64,000 nt of DNA from contig NZ_CP044972.1 of assembly GCF_010104355.1 (NCBI RefSeq), positions 2,046,001 to 2,110,000 of the forward strand. The letters run 5' to 3'. The translations under genes were made by a program, and so were the position numbers. Origin of the DNA: Hydrogenophaga sp. PBL-H3. GTDB taxonomy: Bacteria > Pseudomonadota > Gammaproteobacteria > Burkholderiales > Burkholderiaceae_C. Below are positions 1 through 7,778 of the stretch, one piece after another. The notes under the pieces were generated by a model that saw nothing but the letters and a program-made list of their open reading frames with translations, did no database searches and was not told where the DNA came from. Every line of letters begins with the position of its first letter. Position 1 is the first letter of the stretch.

Positions 1-54
1 GTGAAACACGCGTTCAAGGCGGGCATTCCCGCCCAGCGCGGCATTGAAGACTGA
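1..54 (+). CDS. cobO: 3' end of cob(I)yrinic acid a,c-diamide adenosyltransferase (fragment)
   Basis: Only the last 17 codons and the TGA stop lie in the window; the gene begins upstream of position 1. The visible C-terminus (VKHAFKAGIPAQRGIED) resembles the ending I recall for CobO/BtuR/CobA corrinoid adenosyltransferases, whose last residues read roughly VKHAFxAGxxAQxGI(D/E). The enzyme transfers the adenosyl group of ATP to the cobalt of corrinoids. The call fits the downstream cobalamin genes. It rests on a very short stretch plus context, so the assignment is good but not certain. Confidence 0.7.
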   Translation: MKHAFKAGIPAQRGIED

Positions 55-78
55 CTCTGTTTCCGAAAGAAGAAAACC

Positions 79-1089
79 ATGACCACGACCACCCTGAACG
101 AACAACCCGTGCGCCTTGTGCCACGCGCCACGCCCGCCGCGGCCACCACCGAACGCTGGTCGGTCGACGACGTCGCCGCGCTGTTTGAGTTGCCGTTCTC
201 CGAGTTGATCCACCGCGCGCAAACCGTGCACCGCGAGCACTTCGACCCGACCGAGGTGGAGCTGGCCACGCTGCTGTCGGTGAAGACCGGCGGCTGTCCC
301 GAAGACTGCGGCTACTGCCCGCAGTCGGTGCACTTCGACACCGGCCTGGAAGCCGGCAAGCTCATGGGCGTGGCCGCTGTGCGCGAAGCCGCGCAGCGCG
401 CCAAGCAGGCGGGTGCCACGCGCTTCTGCATGGGCGCGGCCTGGCGCGCGCCGAAAGACCGCGACGTGGACGCCGTGGCCGAGCTGGTGCGCGCCGTGAA
501 AGAAGAAGGCCTGGAGGCCTGCGCCACGCTGGGCATGCTCAACGAGGGCCACGCCGAGACCCTGCGCGACGCCGGCCTGGATTACTACAACCACAACCTG
601 GACAGCGCGCCCGACTTCTACGGCGAGGTCATCACCACGCGCGACTACCAGGACCGCCTGGACACGCTGGAGCGTGTGCGCGGCGCGGGCGTCAAAGTCT
701 GCTGCGGGGGCATCGTGGGCATGGGCGAGTCGCGCCGCCAGCGCGCCGCGCTGGTGGCCCAGCTCGCCAACCTCGCGCCCGACTATCCCGAGTCGGTGCC
801 GATCAACAACCTGGTGAAGGTGCAGGGCACACCGCTGGCCGACCAGCCCGACCTGGACCCGCTGGAGTTCGTGCGCACCATCGCGGTGGCGCGCATCACC
901 ATGCCGCGCGCGCGGGTGCGCCTGTCGGCCGGGCGCCAGCAGATGAGCGAGGCGGTGCAGGCCCTGTGTTTCCTGGGCGGTGCCAACTCCATCTTCTATG
1001 GCGAGAAGCTGCTCACCACCGGCAACCCCGACGTGGCGGCCGACATGGCCCTGCTGGCCAAGCTGGGCCTGCGGGCGCGGCGCGGCTGA
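79..1089 (+). CDS. bioB: Biotin synthase BioB
   Basis: Radical-SAM enzyme that inserts sulfur into dethiobiotin, the last step of biotin synthesis. The 336-residue protein has the CxxxCxxC [4Fe-4S] motif at C73, C77 and C80. Candidate ligands of the second [2Fe-2S] cluster are C117, C148, C208/C209 and an arginine in VRLSAGR near residue 281. Length is normal for the family. The ATG follows a purine-rich GAAAGAAGAAAA stretch. It lies 24 bp after the cobO fragment and 10 bp before cbiB, so biotin synthesis is wired into a cobalamin operon. No other bio gene is in the window. Its Fe-S clusters would depend on Isc machinery like that encoded at 13330-18755. Confidence 0.97.
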   Translation: MTTTTLNEQPVRLVPRATPAAATTERWSVDDVAALFELPFSELIHRAQTVHREHFDPTEVELATLLSVKTGGCPEDCGYCPQSVHFDTGLEAGKLMGVAAVREAAQRAKQAGATRFCMGAAWRAPKDRDVDAVAELVRAVKEEGLEACATLGMLNEGHAETLRDAGLDYYNHNLDSAPDFYGEVITTRDYQDRLDTLERVRGAGVKVCCGGIVGMGESRRQRAALVAQLANLAPDYPESVPINNLVKVQGTPLADQPDLDPLEFVRTIAVARITMPRARVRLSAGRQQMSEAVQALCFLGGANSIFYGEKLLTTGNPDVAADMALLAKLGLRARRG

Positions 1090-1099
1090 GTCCACCACC

Positions 1100-2065
1100 A
1101 TGCTCGATGTCTGGCCCAGTGGCATCGCCACACCGCTTGCGGTGCTGGTGGCGCTGGCGCTGGACCGTGCGCTGGGCGAGCCGCCCGCGCGCTGGCACCC
1201 TGTTGTGGCCATGGGGCACTACCTGAACTTCATGGGTTCGCGCGTGGCGCCCGCTGAAGGCGTCGAGCCTCAGGCGGCGCGTGACTTCGTCGCGGGTGCT
1301 GTGGCCTGGTGCTTTGGTGCGTTGCTGTTCGTGGCACTTGCAATCGTGTTGGTAGACGCCATGGCCGGCTGGAACGGGTGGGCGCAGGCGCTCGCGCTGG
1401 GCTTGCTGCTCAAGCCGCTGATGGCCTGGCGCATGTTGTGCGACGAGGTGCGGGCGGTGGAATCTGCCCTGGGCGAATCGTTGTCGGCCGGGCGCGCAAG
1501 GCTGGCGTGGCTGGTGAGCCGTGACGTGAGCGCGCTCGACGCCGCGCAGGTGCGCGAAAGCGCCATCGAGTCGCTGGCCGAAAACCTCAACGATTCGGTG
1601 GTCGCGCCGCTGTTCTGGTTCGCCATCGCCGGCCTGCCGGGCGCCGCGCTCTACCGGTTCGCCAACACCGCCGACGCCATGTGGGGCTACCGTGGCGAGC
1701 GCGGTGGCCGCGACTGGACCTGGGCCGGCAAATGGGCTGCTCGCGCTGACGACGTGTTGTCGTGGCTGCCTGCGCGCATCACGGGTGTGTTGCTCGGTGT
1801 GCTGGGCGCGGCGGGTGGGTTGCACAAGCTGCCGGCACAAGCGCGGCGCACCCCGTCGCCCAACAGCGGCTGGCCCATGGCGGCCATGGCCCTGGCGCTT
1901 GACGTGCGGCTGGGCAAGCCCGGCGTGTACGAACTGCATGGCGCGGGACGAAGCCCGCAGGCAGTTGATACCGCGCAGGCGCTGCAGCTGGCGGGCCGCG
2001 TGGTGGCCCTGCTCGGCGCTGCCGCGCTGCTGTGGGCCGTGCTGGCCTGGAGGATCACACCATGA
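1100..2065 (+). CDS. cbiB: Adenosylcobinamide-phosphate synthase CbiB
   Basis: Membrane enzyme that joins adenosylcobyric acid to the aminopropanol-phosphate side chain. The N-terminal stretch (LDRALGEPPARWHP, about residues 19-32) is the family signature, followed by several hydrophobic helices around residues 65-110, 175-195 and 290-318. Length is 321 residues, as usual. I start at the ATG at 1100, 10 bp after bioB; a longer open frame upstream runs through bioB and is not needed. The stop overlaps the next start (ATGA at 2062), indicating translational coupling with cobD, whose product makes the side-chain precursor. Confidence 0.93.
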   Translation: MLDVWPSGIATPLAVLVALALDRALGEPPARWHPVVAMGHYLNFMGSRVAPAEGVEPQAARDFVAGAVAWCFGALLFVALAIVLVDAMAGWNGWAQALALGLLLKPLMAWRMLCDEVRAVESALGESLSAGRARLAWLVSRDVSALDAAQVRESAIESLAENLNDSVVAPLFWFAIAGLPGAALYRFANTADAMWGYRGERGGRDWTWAGKWAARADDVLSWLPARITGVLLGVLGAAGGLHKLPAQARRTPSPNSGWPMAAMALALDVRLGKPGVYELHGAGRSPQAVDTAQALQLAGRVVALLGAAALLWAVLAWRITP

Positions 2066-3039
2066 CCACCACAACACACGGCGGGCCCGACGCCCTGGGC
2101 GTGCCGCGCTGGGATTTCTCCACCAACGCCAACGCCAGTGGTCCGTGCCCGAGCGCGCTGGCCGCCGTGCAGCGCGCCGATGCACGCCCCTACCCGGACC
2201 CCTCGTACACGGCCCTGCGCGAATCGCTCGCGGCCTTTCACGCGGTGGACGCTGCGCGCATCGTGCTGGCTGGCAGCGCGAGCGAGTTCATCGGTCGGTT
2301 CACCGCCTGGGTGGCGCGCAACGGCGGCAAGCAGGTCTGGCTGCCTGTGTTGGCGTATGGCGACTATGCGCAAGCAGCGCAGGCCTGGCAGTTCGAGCGT
2401 GTGCGCGACCCGGCACGCGCCCACCTGGCCTGGTTGTGCGAGCCTTCGAGCCCGCTCGGCGAGGTTGAGCCGTTTGCGCGGAGCGTGGTCGCCTCGGGCG
2501 CTCAGGTGGTGCTTGACCGTGCCTATGAGCCGCTGCGCCTGAGCGGCCGCTGCGGCCTGGAGGCGGCAGCGCTGCGGCAGGTGTGGCAACTCTGGACGCC
2601 CAACAAGGCCATGGGACTCACGGGGGTGCGCGGCGCCTACGCCATCGCGCCCGAGCGCGCCGTGGCCCAGGCGCGTGCGCTGGACCAGCTGGCGCCCTCG
2701 TGGCCGCTGGGCGCGCACGCTGTGGCGCTGCTCGATGCCTGGGTGTCGCCGACCGCGCAGGACTGGCTGGCTCAAAGCCTGGAGCGCCTGCGCGAATGGC
2801 GCGCGAGCCAGCGCCAGTTGCTGACCGAACTCGACTGGACCGTGCTGCCCGGCGACGCCAACTACTTCTGCGCCGCGCCGCCGCGCCCGCTCGACGCGCC
2901 GGCCCTGCGCGCGGCCGGCATCAAGCTGCGCGACACCACGTCCTTCGGCCTGCCGGGCCACTGGCGCCTGGGCGTGTTGCCGCCCGAGGCGCAGGCTGCC
3001 CTGGGCACCGCGCTGCGCCGCGCGGAGGTGTTCGAATGA
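2062..3039 (+). CDS. cobD: Threonine-phosphate decarboxylase-like aminotransferase CobD/CobC
   Basis: PLP fold-type I protein of 325 residues, expected to decarboxylate L-threonine-phosphate to aminopropanol phosphate for the CbiB step. The PLP lysine is K182 in TPNKAMGLTGVRGAY, and the PLP-ring aspartate and tyrosine sit in VLDRAYEPL (D152, Y155). The loop that is usually NPNNPTG reads CEPSSPLG here (residues 126-133), so the canonical PLP-contacting Asn is replaced. Position between cbiB and cobQ, with 4-bp overlaps at both ends, supports the role. Other class I aminotransferase activities are possible but less likely in this operon. Confidence 0.88.
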   Translation: MTTTTHGGPDALGVPRWDFSTNANASGPCPSALAAVQRADARPYPDPSYTALRESLAAFHAVDAARIVLAGSASEFIGRFTAWVARNGGKQVWLPVLAYGDYAQAAQAWQFERVRDPARAHLAWLCEPSSPLGEVEPFARSVVASGAQVVLDRAYEPLRLSGRCGLEAAALRQVWQLWTPNKAMGLTGVRGAYAIAPERAVAQARALDQLAPSWPLGAHAVALLDAWVSPTAQDWLAQSLERLREWRASQRQLLTELDWTVLPGDANYFCAAPPRPLDAPALRAAGIKLRDTTSFGLPGHWRLGVLPPEAQAALGTALRRAEVFE

Positions 3040-4658
3040 CCGCGCGCTGTGTGATGGTGCTGGGCACGACCAGCGGCGCGGGCAAGAGCTGGCTCACCAC
3101 CGCGCTGTGCCGGCACTACGCGCGCATGGGTCTGAAGGTCGCTCCGTTCAAGGCCCAGAACATGAGCAACAACGCAAGAGTTGTTGCCCCCACGCTCCAC
3201 CGCTCAAGCGGGTCGCTGCCCCCCGAGGGGGCTGATTTTCCTTGGGGCGGCCCAGCGGAAAATTGGGCGCACGGCGGCGAGATCGGCAGTGCGCAGTACT
3301 TTCAGGCGCTCGCAGCCAAGGCCGAGCCCGAAGTCCGCATGAACCCGCTGCTGCTCAAGCCCGAGGCCGACATGCGCAGCCAGGTGGTGCTGATGGGGCA
3401 GGTGAACGAGGCCTTGTCCAGCATGCCGTGGCGCGGCCGCAGCCTGCACGTGTGGCCGCAGATCGCCGCAGCGCTCGATGCGCTGATGGCGGAGAACGAC
3501 GTGGTGGTGATCGAAGGCGCGGGCTCGCCGGCCGAGATCAACCTGCACGCCAGCGACATCGTGAACATGCGCGTGGCACTGCATGCGCGGGCGCGCTGCC
3601 TGCTCGTGAGCGACATCGACCGCGGCGGCGCTTTCGCCCACCTCTACGGCACCTGGGCACTGCTGCCCGCCGAGGAGCGCGCGCTGATCCACGGCTTCGT
3701 GCTCAACAAGTTCCGCGGCGACGCCAGCCTGCTCGCGCCCGCGCCGCAGATGTTGCAAGACCTCACCGGCGTGCCCACCGTGGCCACGCTGCCGATGTGG
3801 TGGCAACACGGACTGCCCGAGGAGGACGGTGTCTTCGACATGACCCCCACGCTTCCCGCTTCGCGTGGTGCGCTGCCCCCCGAGGGGGCTGGTTTCGCCT
3901 TGGGGCGGCCCGGCGGCGAAACCCCGCACGCGGCATCGGGCTTTCGCACCTTCGCCGTCATCGCCTACCCGCGCATCAGCAACCTCGACGAATTCCAGCC
4001 GCTCAAGAACGTGCCCGGCGTGCGCCTGGTCTGGGCGCGCACCCCCGCCGATTGCGCGGGGGCCGACTGGATCGTGCTGCCCGGCAGCAAGGCCACCGCG
4101 TCCGACCTGGCCTGGCTGCGCGCGCAGGGCCTGGACCGCGCGATCGCCGCACACGCCGCGCAGGGCGGGGCGGTGCTGGGCGTGTGCGGCGGGCTGCAGA
4201 TGCTGGGCGAGGCACTCATCGACACGCATGGCATAGAACCCATGGATTTGGGCAACGCCCCCGGCCTGGGCCTGCTGCCGCTGGTGACGCAGTTCGACCT
4301 GCAGAAAACCGTGCGCCACACGCACACCGCTTTCGGCGCCCTGCACGGCGCGTGGGCCGCGCTCTCGGGCGTGGCCGCCGCCGGTTACGAAATTCACCAC
4401 GGCCAGACCGCGCAACACCCGGCCATGGCCGCCAGCGGCGATGTGGCGCGCGAGGTGCTGCCCAACGGGCTGGGCTGGCAGAACGCAGCGGGCAACGTGC
4501 TCGGTGTGTATCTGCACGGCCTGTTCGAAGACCCGCGCGTGCTGCACGCGCTGTTTGGCGCCACCGCCCCTACGCTGGAGACCGTGTTCAACGGCCTGGC
4601 CGATTTCATCGAAACCCACTTCGAGCCCGGCGTGCTCGACCAACTCATCGCACCATGA
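3036..4658 (+). CDS. cobQ: Cobyric acid synthase CobQ with two in-frame repeat insertions
   Basis: Glutamine-dependent amidotransferase that amidates the corrin side chains to give adenosylcobyric acid. It has an ATP-binding dethiobiotin-synthetase-like domain (GTTSGAGKS, residues 10-18; VSDIDRGG near 191) and a C-terminal GATase1 domain with the nucleophile C384 in GVCGGLQML and histidines at about 454-455 and 494. The 540 residues exceed the usual 480-510. The excess is two Pro/Gly-rich inserts, at about residues 51-79 and 269-299. Each is encoded by a copy of the same GC-rich repeat and contains LPPEGA. The conserved sequence resumes on both sides, so the frame is kept. The start overlaps the cobD stop by ATGA. 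Confidence 0.93.
   Translation: MTARCVMVLGTTSGAGKSWLTTALCRHYARMGLKVAPFKAQNMSNNARVVAPTLHRSSGSLPPEGADFPWGGPAENWAHGGEIGSAQYFQALAAKAEPEVRMNPLLLKPEADMRSQVVLMGQVNEALSSMPWRGRSLHVWPQIAAALDALMAENDVVVIEGAGSPAEINLHASDIVNMRVALHARARCLLVSDIDRGGAFAHLYGTWALLPAEERALIHGFVLNKFRGDASLLAPAPQMLQDLTGVPTVATLPMWWQHGLPEEDGVFDMTPTLPASRGALPPEGAGFALGRPGGETPHAASGFRTFAVIAYPRISNLDEFQPLKNVPGVRLVWARTPADCAGADWIVLPGSKATASDLAWLRAQGLDRAIAAHAAQGGAVLGVCGGLQMLGEALIDTHGIEPMDLGNAPGLGLLPLVTQFDLQKTVRHTHTAFGALHGAWAALSGVAAAGYEIHHGQTAQHPAMAASGDVAREVLPNGLGWQNAAGNVLGVYLHGLFEDPRVLHALFGATAPTLETVFNGLADFIETHFEPGVLDQLIAP
3187..3258 (+). repeat. GC-rich palindromic repeat, copy 1, inside cobQ
   Basis: A 72-bp unit begins CCCCCACGCT and ends TTGGGGCGGCCCAGCGG. 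Its core is a hairpin with arms GCCCCC (3218-3223) and GGGGGC (3227-3232) around CGA. A second small palindrome, CCGCT-CA-AGCGG, precedes it. It is read in frame as part of CobQ (PTL...LPPEGADF...). Copy 2 at 3844 shares both ends and the core but differs in the segment between the 5' end and the hairpin. The element interrupts the conserved step from NMSNNARVV to GGEIGSAQ. Confidence 0.85.
3844..3916 (+). repeat. GC-rich palindromic repeat, copy 2, inside cobQ
   Basis: A 73-bp unit with the same 5' end (CCCCCACGCT), the same hairpin core (GCCCCC 3875-3880, CGA, GGGGGC 3884-3889) and the same 3' end (CTTGGGGCGGCCCGGCGG) as copy 1. It is read in the same frame up to LPPEGA. One extra base before the 3' part then shifts the tail, giving GRPGGE instead of WGGPAE. 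It sits between LPEEDGVFD and FAVIAYPRISNLDEFQPL, which are normally close together in CobQ. Confidence 0.85.
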
Positions 4659-5704
4659 ACACGAACATCCCCGACATCACCCAGCCCGAACTCGCCCAGG
4701 CCCTGCGGCGCGCGATGGACAACAAGACCAAGCCGCTGGGCTCGCTCGGCCGCATCGAGGCCCTGGCGCAGCGCATGGGCTTGATCCTGGGCACGGCGCA
4801 GCCGCTGCTGCAGGCGCCGCAGATGCTGGTGTGCGCGGGCGACCACGGCCTGGCTGCGCGCGGCGTCTCGGCCTACCCGAGCGACGTGACCTGGCAGATG
4901 GTGGAGAACTTCCTCGCCGGCGGCGCGGCGGTGAGTGTGCTCGCGCGCCAGCACGGCATCGGCCTCATGGTGGTGGACTGCGGCGTGAAACACGACTTCG
5001 CGGCCAGAGACGGTTTGATCATCAAGAAGATCGCGCACGGCACGGCCGACGCGCTCGAAGGCCCGGCCATGGGCGCGGCGCAGTGCGCGCAGGCCATCGC
5101 CAATGGCCGCGAGGTACTGCAGGGCCTGCCCGGCAACGCCTTGCTGCTCGGCGAGATGGGCATCGGCAACACCTCAGCGGCTTCGATGCTGCTCGCGCGC
5201 CTGGGTGGTCTGGACGTGGCCGAGGTCACCGGCGCCGGCACCGGGCTCGATGCACCAGCGGTGCATCGCAAGATCGGCATCCTGCGCGAGGTGCTGGCGC
5301 GCCACGCCGATGCCAAAACCCCATTGGACGCACTCGCCGCCTTCGGCGGTTTCGAGATCGCCACGCTGGTCGGCGCGGTGCTGCAGGCCGCCGAGGAGCG
5401 GCGCGTGATCGTGGTCGACGGCTTCATCGCCACCTCGGCCGTGCTGGTGGCCGCGCACCTGCAGCCGCATGTGTTGCAGCGCTGCGTGTTCGCCCACCGC
5501 TCGGGCGAGCGCGGCCACGCCCTCATGCTCGCCCACCTGAAGGCCGAACCGCTGCTGGACCTCGGCCTGCGCCTGGGCGAAGGCTCGGGCGCGGCGCTGG
5601 CCTGGCCGCTGCTGGTGAGCGCGTGTGCGCTGCTGCGCGAGATGGCGAGTTTTGAAGCGGCGGGGGTGTCGCGCAGCGACGAGGCGACCCCCGCGCGCGC
5701 ATGA
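4655..5704 (+). CDS. cobT: Nicotinate-nucleotide--dimethylbenzimidazole phosphoribosyltransferase CobT
   Basis: Makes alpha-ribazole phosphate, the precursor of the lower ligand of cobalamin, from NaMN and dimethylbenzimidazole. The 349 residues match the family. Visible signatures are KPLGSLGRIE (26-35), AGDHG (61-65), GEMGIGNTSAAS (166-177) and the C-terminal GLRLGEGSGA with E309, the counterpart of the catalytic glutamate of the Salmonella enzyme. The start overlaps the cobQ stop (ATGA) and the stop overlaps the cobS start. CobT and CobS act in successive steps of lower-ligand assembly. Confidence 0.96.
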   Translation: MNTNIPDITQPELAQALRRAMDNKTKPLGSLGRIEALAQRMGLILGTAQPLLQAPQMLVCAGDHGLAARGVSAYPSDVTWQMVENFLAGGAAVSVLARQHGIGLMVVDCGVKHDFAARDGLIIKKIAHGTADALEGPAMGAAQCAQAIANGREVLQGLPGNALLLGEMGIGNTSAASMLLARLGGLDVAEVTGAGTGLDAPAVHRKIGILREVLARHADAKTPLDALAAFGGFEIATLVGAVLQAAEERRVIVVDGFIATSAVLVAAHLQPHVLQRCVFAHRSGERGHALMLAHLKAEPLLDLGLRLGEGSGAALAWPLLVSACALLREMASFEAAGVSRSDEATPARA

Positions 5705-6504
5705 GCCAATTCGCTCGCCACTTCCTGCTGGCACTTCAGTTCTTCACCCGCATCCCGGTGACGGGCCGCCTGGCTGCGTGGGTGGGCTTCAGCCCGGCCA
5801 TGCTGCGCGCGAGCGCGGCGCATTTCCCCGGAGTGGGCTGGTTGGTGGGCGGGCTCACAGCGGTGGTGTTGTGGGGGTTGCTCGCGCTGTTGCCTGTGGT
5901 GCCCGCCGCGCCCTGGGTGGCGGTCATCGCGAGCACCGTGTTCGGCGTGCTGCTCACCGGCGCCTTTCACGAAGACGGCCTGGCCGACCTCGCCGATGGG
6001 CTGGGCGGCAGCGCGGACCGCACGCGCGCGCTGGAGATCATGAAGGACTCGCGCATCGGCAGCTTCGGCGCCATCGCACTCGTGCTTGCGCTGCTGGCCA
6101 AGGTGGCGCTGCTCGCGCTGCTGGCGCAAGCCAACGCGTGGCTCGCGGTGGTGGCGCTGTTCGCGGCGCACGTCACCTCGCGCACGGTGCCCTTGCTCGT
6201 GATCCGCACGCTGCCGCATGTGGGGGACACCCCGCAATCCAAGAGCAAACCGCTGGCCGAGAGCCTGTCCAACACGGGCCTGCTGGCGGGCCTGCTGTGG
6301 TGGGGGCTGGCCATGGCGCTGGTGGTGTGGCTGCTGCCCGATGCGCCGTGGGCGCAGGCCGTGCTCGGCGCATTGATCGGCCTGGCCTGGATGTGGCGCC
6401 TGTTGCAGCGACGGCTGCAAGGCTTCACCGGCGACGGCCTGGGCGCCACGCAGCAGGTGAGCGAAGTGCTGTTCTACCTGGGGCTGGCGCTGTCCATCGC
6501 ATGA
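5701..6504 (+). CDS. cobS: Adenosylcobinamide-GDP ribazoletransferase CobS
   Basis: Integral membrane cobalamin synthase that joins adenosylcobinamide-GDP to alpha-ribazole (phosphate). The 267-residue protein has the family start (FFTRIPV, 14-20) and the metal-binding acidic motif FHEDGLADLADG (89-100, with E91, D92, D96 and D99). Hydrophobic helices lie near 45-68, 70-88, 120-145, 195-215 and 250-267. It is coupled to cobT (ATGA at 5701) and to the phosphatase downstream (ATGA at 6501). Confidence 0.95.
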   Translation: MSQFARHFLLALQFFTRIPVTGRLAAWVGFSPAMLRASAAHFPGVGWLVGGLTAVVLWGLLALLPVVPAAPWVAVIASTVFGVLLTGAFHEDGLADLADGLGGSADRTRALEIMKDSRIGSFGAIALVLALLAKVALLALLAQANAWLAVVALFAAHVTSRTVPLLVIRTLPHVGDTPQSKSKPLAESLSNTGLLAGLLWWGLAMALVVWLLPDAPWAQAVLGALIGLAWMWRLLQRRLQGFTGDGLGATQQVSEVLFYLGLALSIA

Positions 6505-7055
6505 AGCTCTGGTTGTTGCGCCACGCGCGCGTGTTGCTGCCCGAAGGCCTGTGCTACGGCGCGAGCGACGTGCCAGCCGATGCCGCGCTCACGCGCCAGG
6601 CCGCCCAGGCCTTCGCGCCGCTGCCACCGCCGGGCACGCCGGTGTGGGTGTCGGGCCTGCTGCGCGCGCAGCAGATGGCCGGCGCGCTGCAGGCTGAGCG
6701 GCCCGATCTGGGTGCCGCGCGCATGGACACACGCCTGAACGAAATGGACTTCGGCGCCTGGGAACTGCAGCGCTGGGACACCATGCCGCGCAACGCGTTC
6801 GACGACTGGATGGCCGACTTCGCGCACCACCGCTTTGGTGGCGCCGAGAGCACACAGATGCTGCTCCACCGCGTGGCCGCCGCGCTGGGCGATCTGCGCC
6901 CCGCGACCAGCACCGACGTGGTGTGGGTGACGCACGCCGGCGTGATCCGCGCGGTGCAACACATCGTGACCAGCGGGGGTGTGCACATTCGCGACGCGGC
7001 CGAGTGGCCGAAGGATGCGCCTGAGCCGGGTGGGTGGACGTCGCTGTCCTTCTGA
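6501..7055 (+). CDS. cobC: Histidine phosphatase, probable alpha-ribazole phosphatase CobC
   Basis: A 184-residue phosphoglycerate-mutase-type phosphatase. The catalytic signature is LLRHAR (H8, phosphohistidine) and the second histidine is in VTHAGV in the C-terminal half; NEMDFGAWE is also typical. As the last gene of the cob operon, overlapping the cobS stop, it most likely removes phosphate from alpha-ribazole phosphate or adenosylcobalamin phosphate. The sequence alone cannot exclude another phosphomonoester substrate. It ends 10 bp before the convergent nth gene. Confidence 0.85.
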   Translation: MKLWLLRHARVLLPEGLCYGASDVPADAALTRQAAQAFAPLPPPGTPVWVSGLLRAQQMAGALQAERPDLGAARMDTRLNEMDFGAWELQRWDTMPRNAFDDWMADFAHHRFGGAESTQMLLHRVAAALGDLRPATSTDVVWVTHAGVIRAVQHIVTSGGVHIRDAAEWPKDAPEPGGWTSLSF

Positions 7056-7065
7056 AGATCGGCGC

Positions 7066-7701
7066 TCAGGCCTTTGTCTTGTCCTTGAAATCGCAATACG
7101 CAGCCACCGCGCATTTCGGGCACAGCGGCTTGCGTGCCTGGCATACATAACGCCCGTGCAGGATCAGCCAGTGGTGTGAGTCCACCGCGTAGGCGGGTGG
7201 CACGCGTTTCATGAGTTGCGTCTCCACCTGCAGCGGGTTCTTGCCGGGTGCCAGGCCGGTGCGGTTGCTCACGCGGAAGATGTGCGTGTCCACCGCCATG
7301 GTGGGCTGGCCGAAGGCCACGTTGAGCACCACGTTGGCGGTCTTGCGGCCCACGCCGGGCAGGGCTTCGAGTGCTTCGCGGGTGCGCGGTACTTCACCAG
7401 CGTGCAGCTCCACCAGCATGCGGCAGGCCTGCATCAGGTGCCTGGCCTTGCTGCGGTACAGGCCGATGGTCTTGATGTACGCCTCCAGACCTTCCAGACC
7501 CAGATCGAGAATTTTCTGCGGCGTGTTCGCCACCGGAAACAGCTTGCGCGTGGCCTTGTTCACACCCACGTCGGTGGCCTGCGCCGAGAGCAGCACGGCG
7601 GCCAGCAACTCGAACACGCTGGTGTATTCCAGCTCGGTCTGCGGGTTGGGGTTGGCGGCCTTGAGGGTGGCAAAGAAGATTTCGATCTGGGCGGGTGTCA
7701 T
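7066..7701 (-). CDS. nth: Endonuclease III (DNA glycosylase/AP lyase)
   Basis: Base-excision repair enzyme that removes oxidised pyrimidines and cleaves at AP sites. The 211-residue protein has the helix-hairpin-helix LPGVGRKTANVVL with the catalytic lysine, the catalytic aspartate in MAVDTHIFRV, and a C-terminal [4Fe-4S] motif C-x6-C-x2-C-x5-C (CQARKPLCPKCAVAAYC). All catalytic residues are present. It is transcribed toward the cob operon and divergently from the aminotransferase gene, with 77 bp between the two starts. Confidence 0.97.
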   Translation of the reverse strand: MTPAQIEIFFATLKAANPNPQTELEYTSVFELLAAVLLSAQATDVGVNKATRKLFPVANTPQKILDLGLEGLEAYIKTIGLYRSKARHLMQACRMLVELHAGEVPRTREALEALPGVGRKTANVVLNVAFGQPTMAVDTHIFRVSNRTGLAPGKNPLQVETQLMKRVPPAYAVDSHHWLILHGRYVCQARKPLCPKCAVAAYCDFKDKTKA

Positions 7702-7778
7702 GCCGGCGAGTCTAGCGCCGCGGATTTGGGGACAATGCGGGCTTGTTCTTTCGCGACCCTGCCCGACGAGACCCCACC

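Noticed and set aside
54-1100. A cobalamin riboswitch for the cob genes
   Set aside because: The gaps before bioB (24 bp) and cbiB (10 bp) are far too short; any riboswitch would be upstream of the window.
2583-3035. A 151-codon N-terminal extension of cobQ
   Set aside because: It runs through cobD in another frame and is Arg/Ala-rich. The CobQ family start and the ATGA overlap at 3036 fit better.
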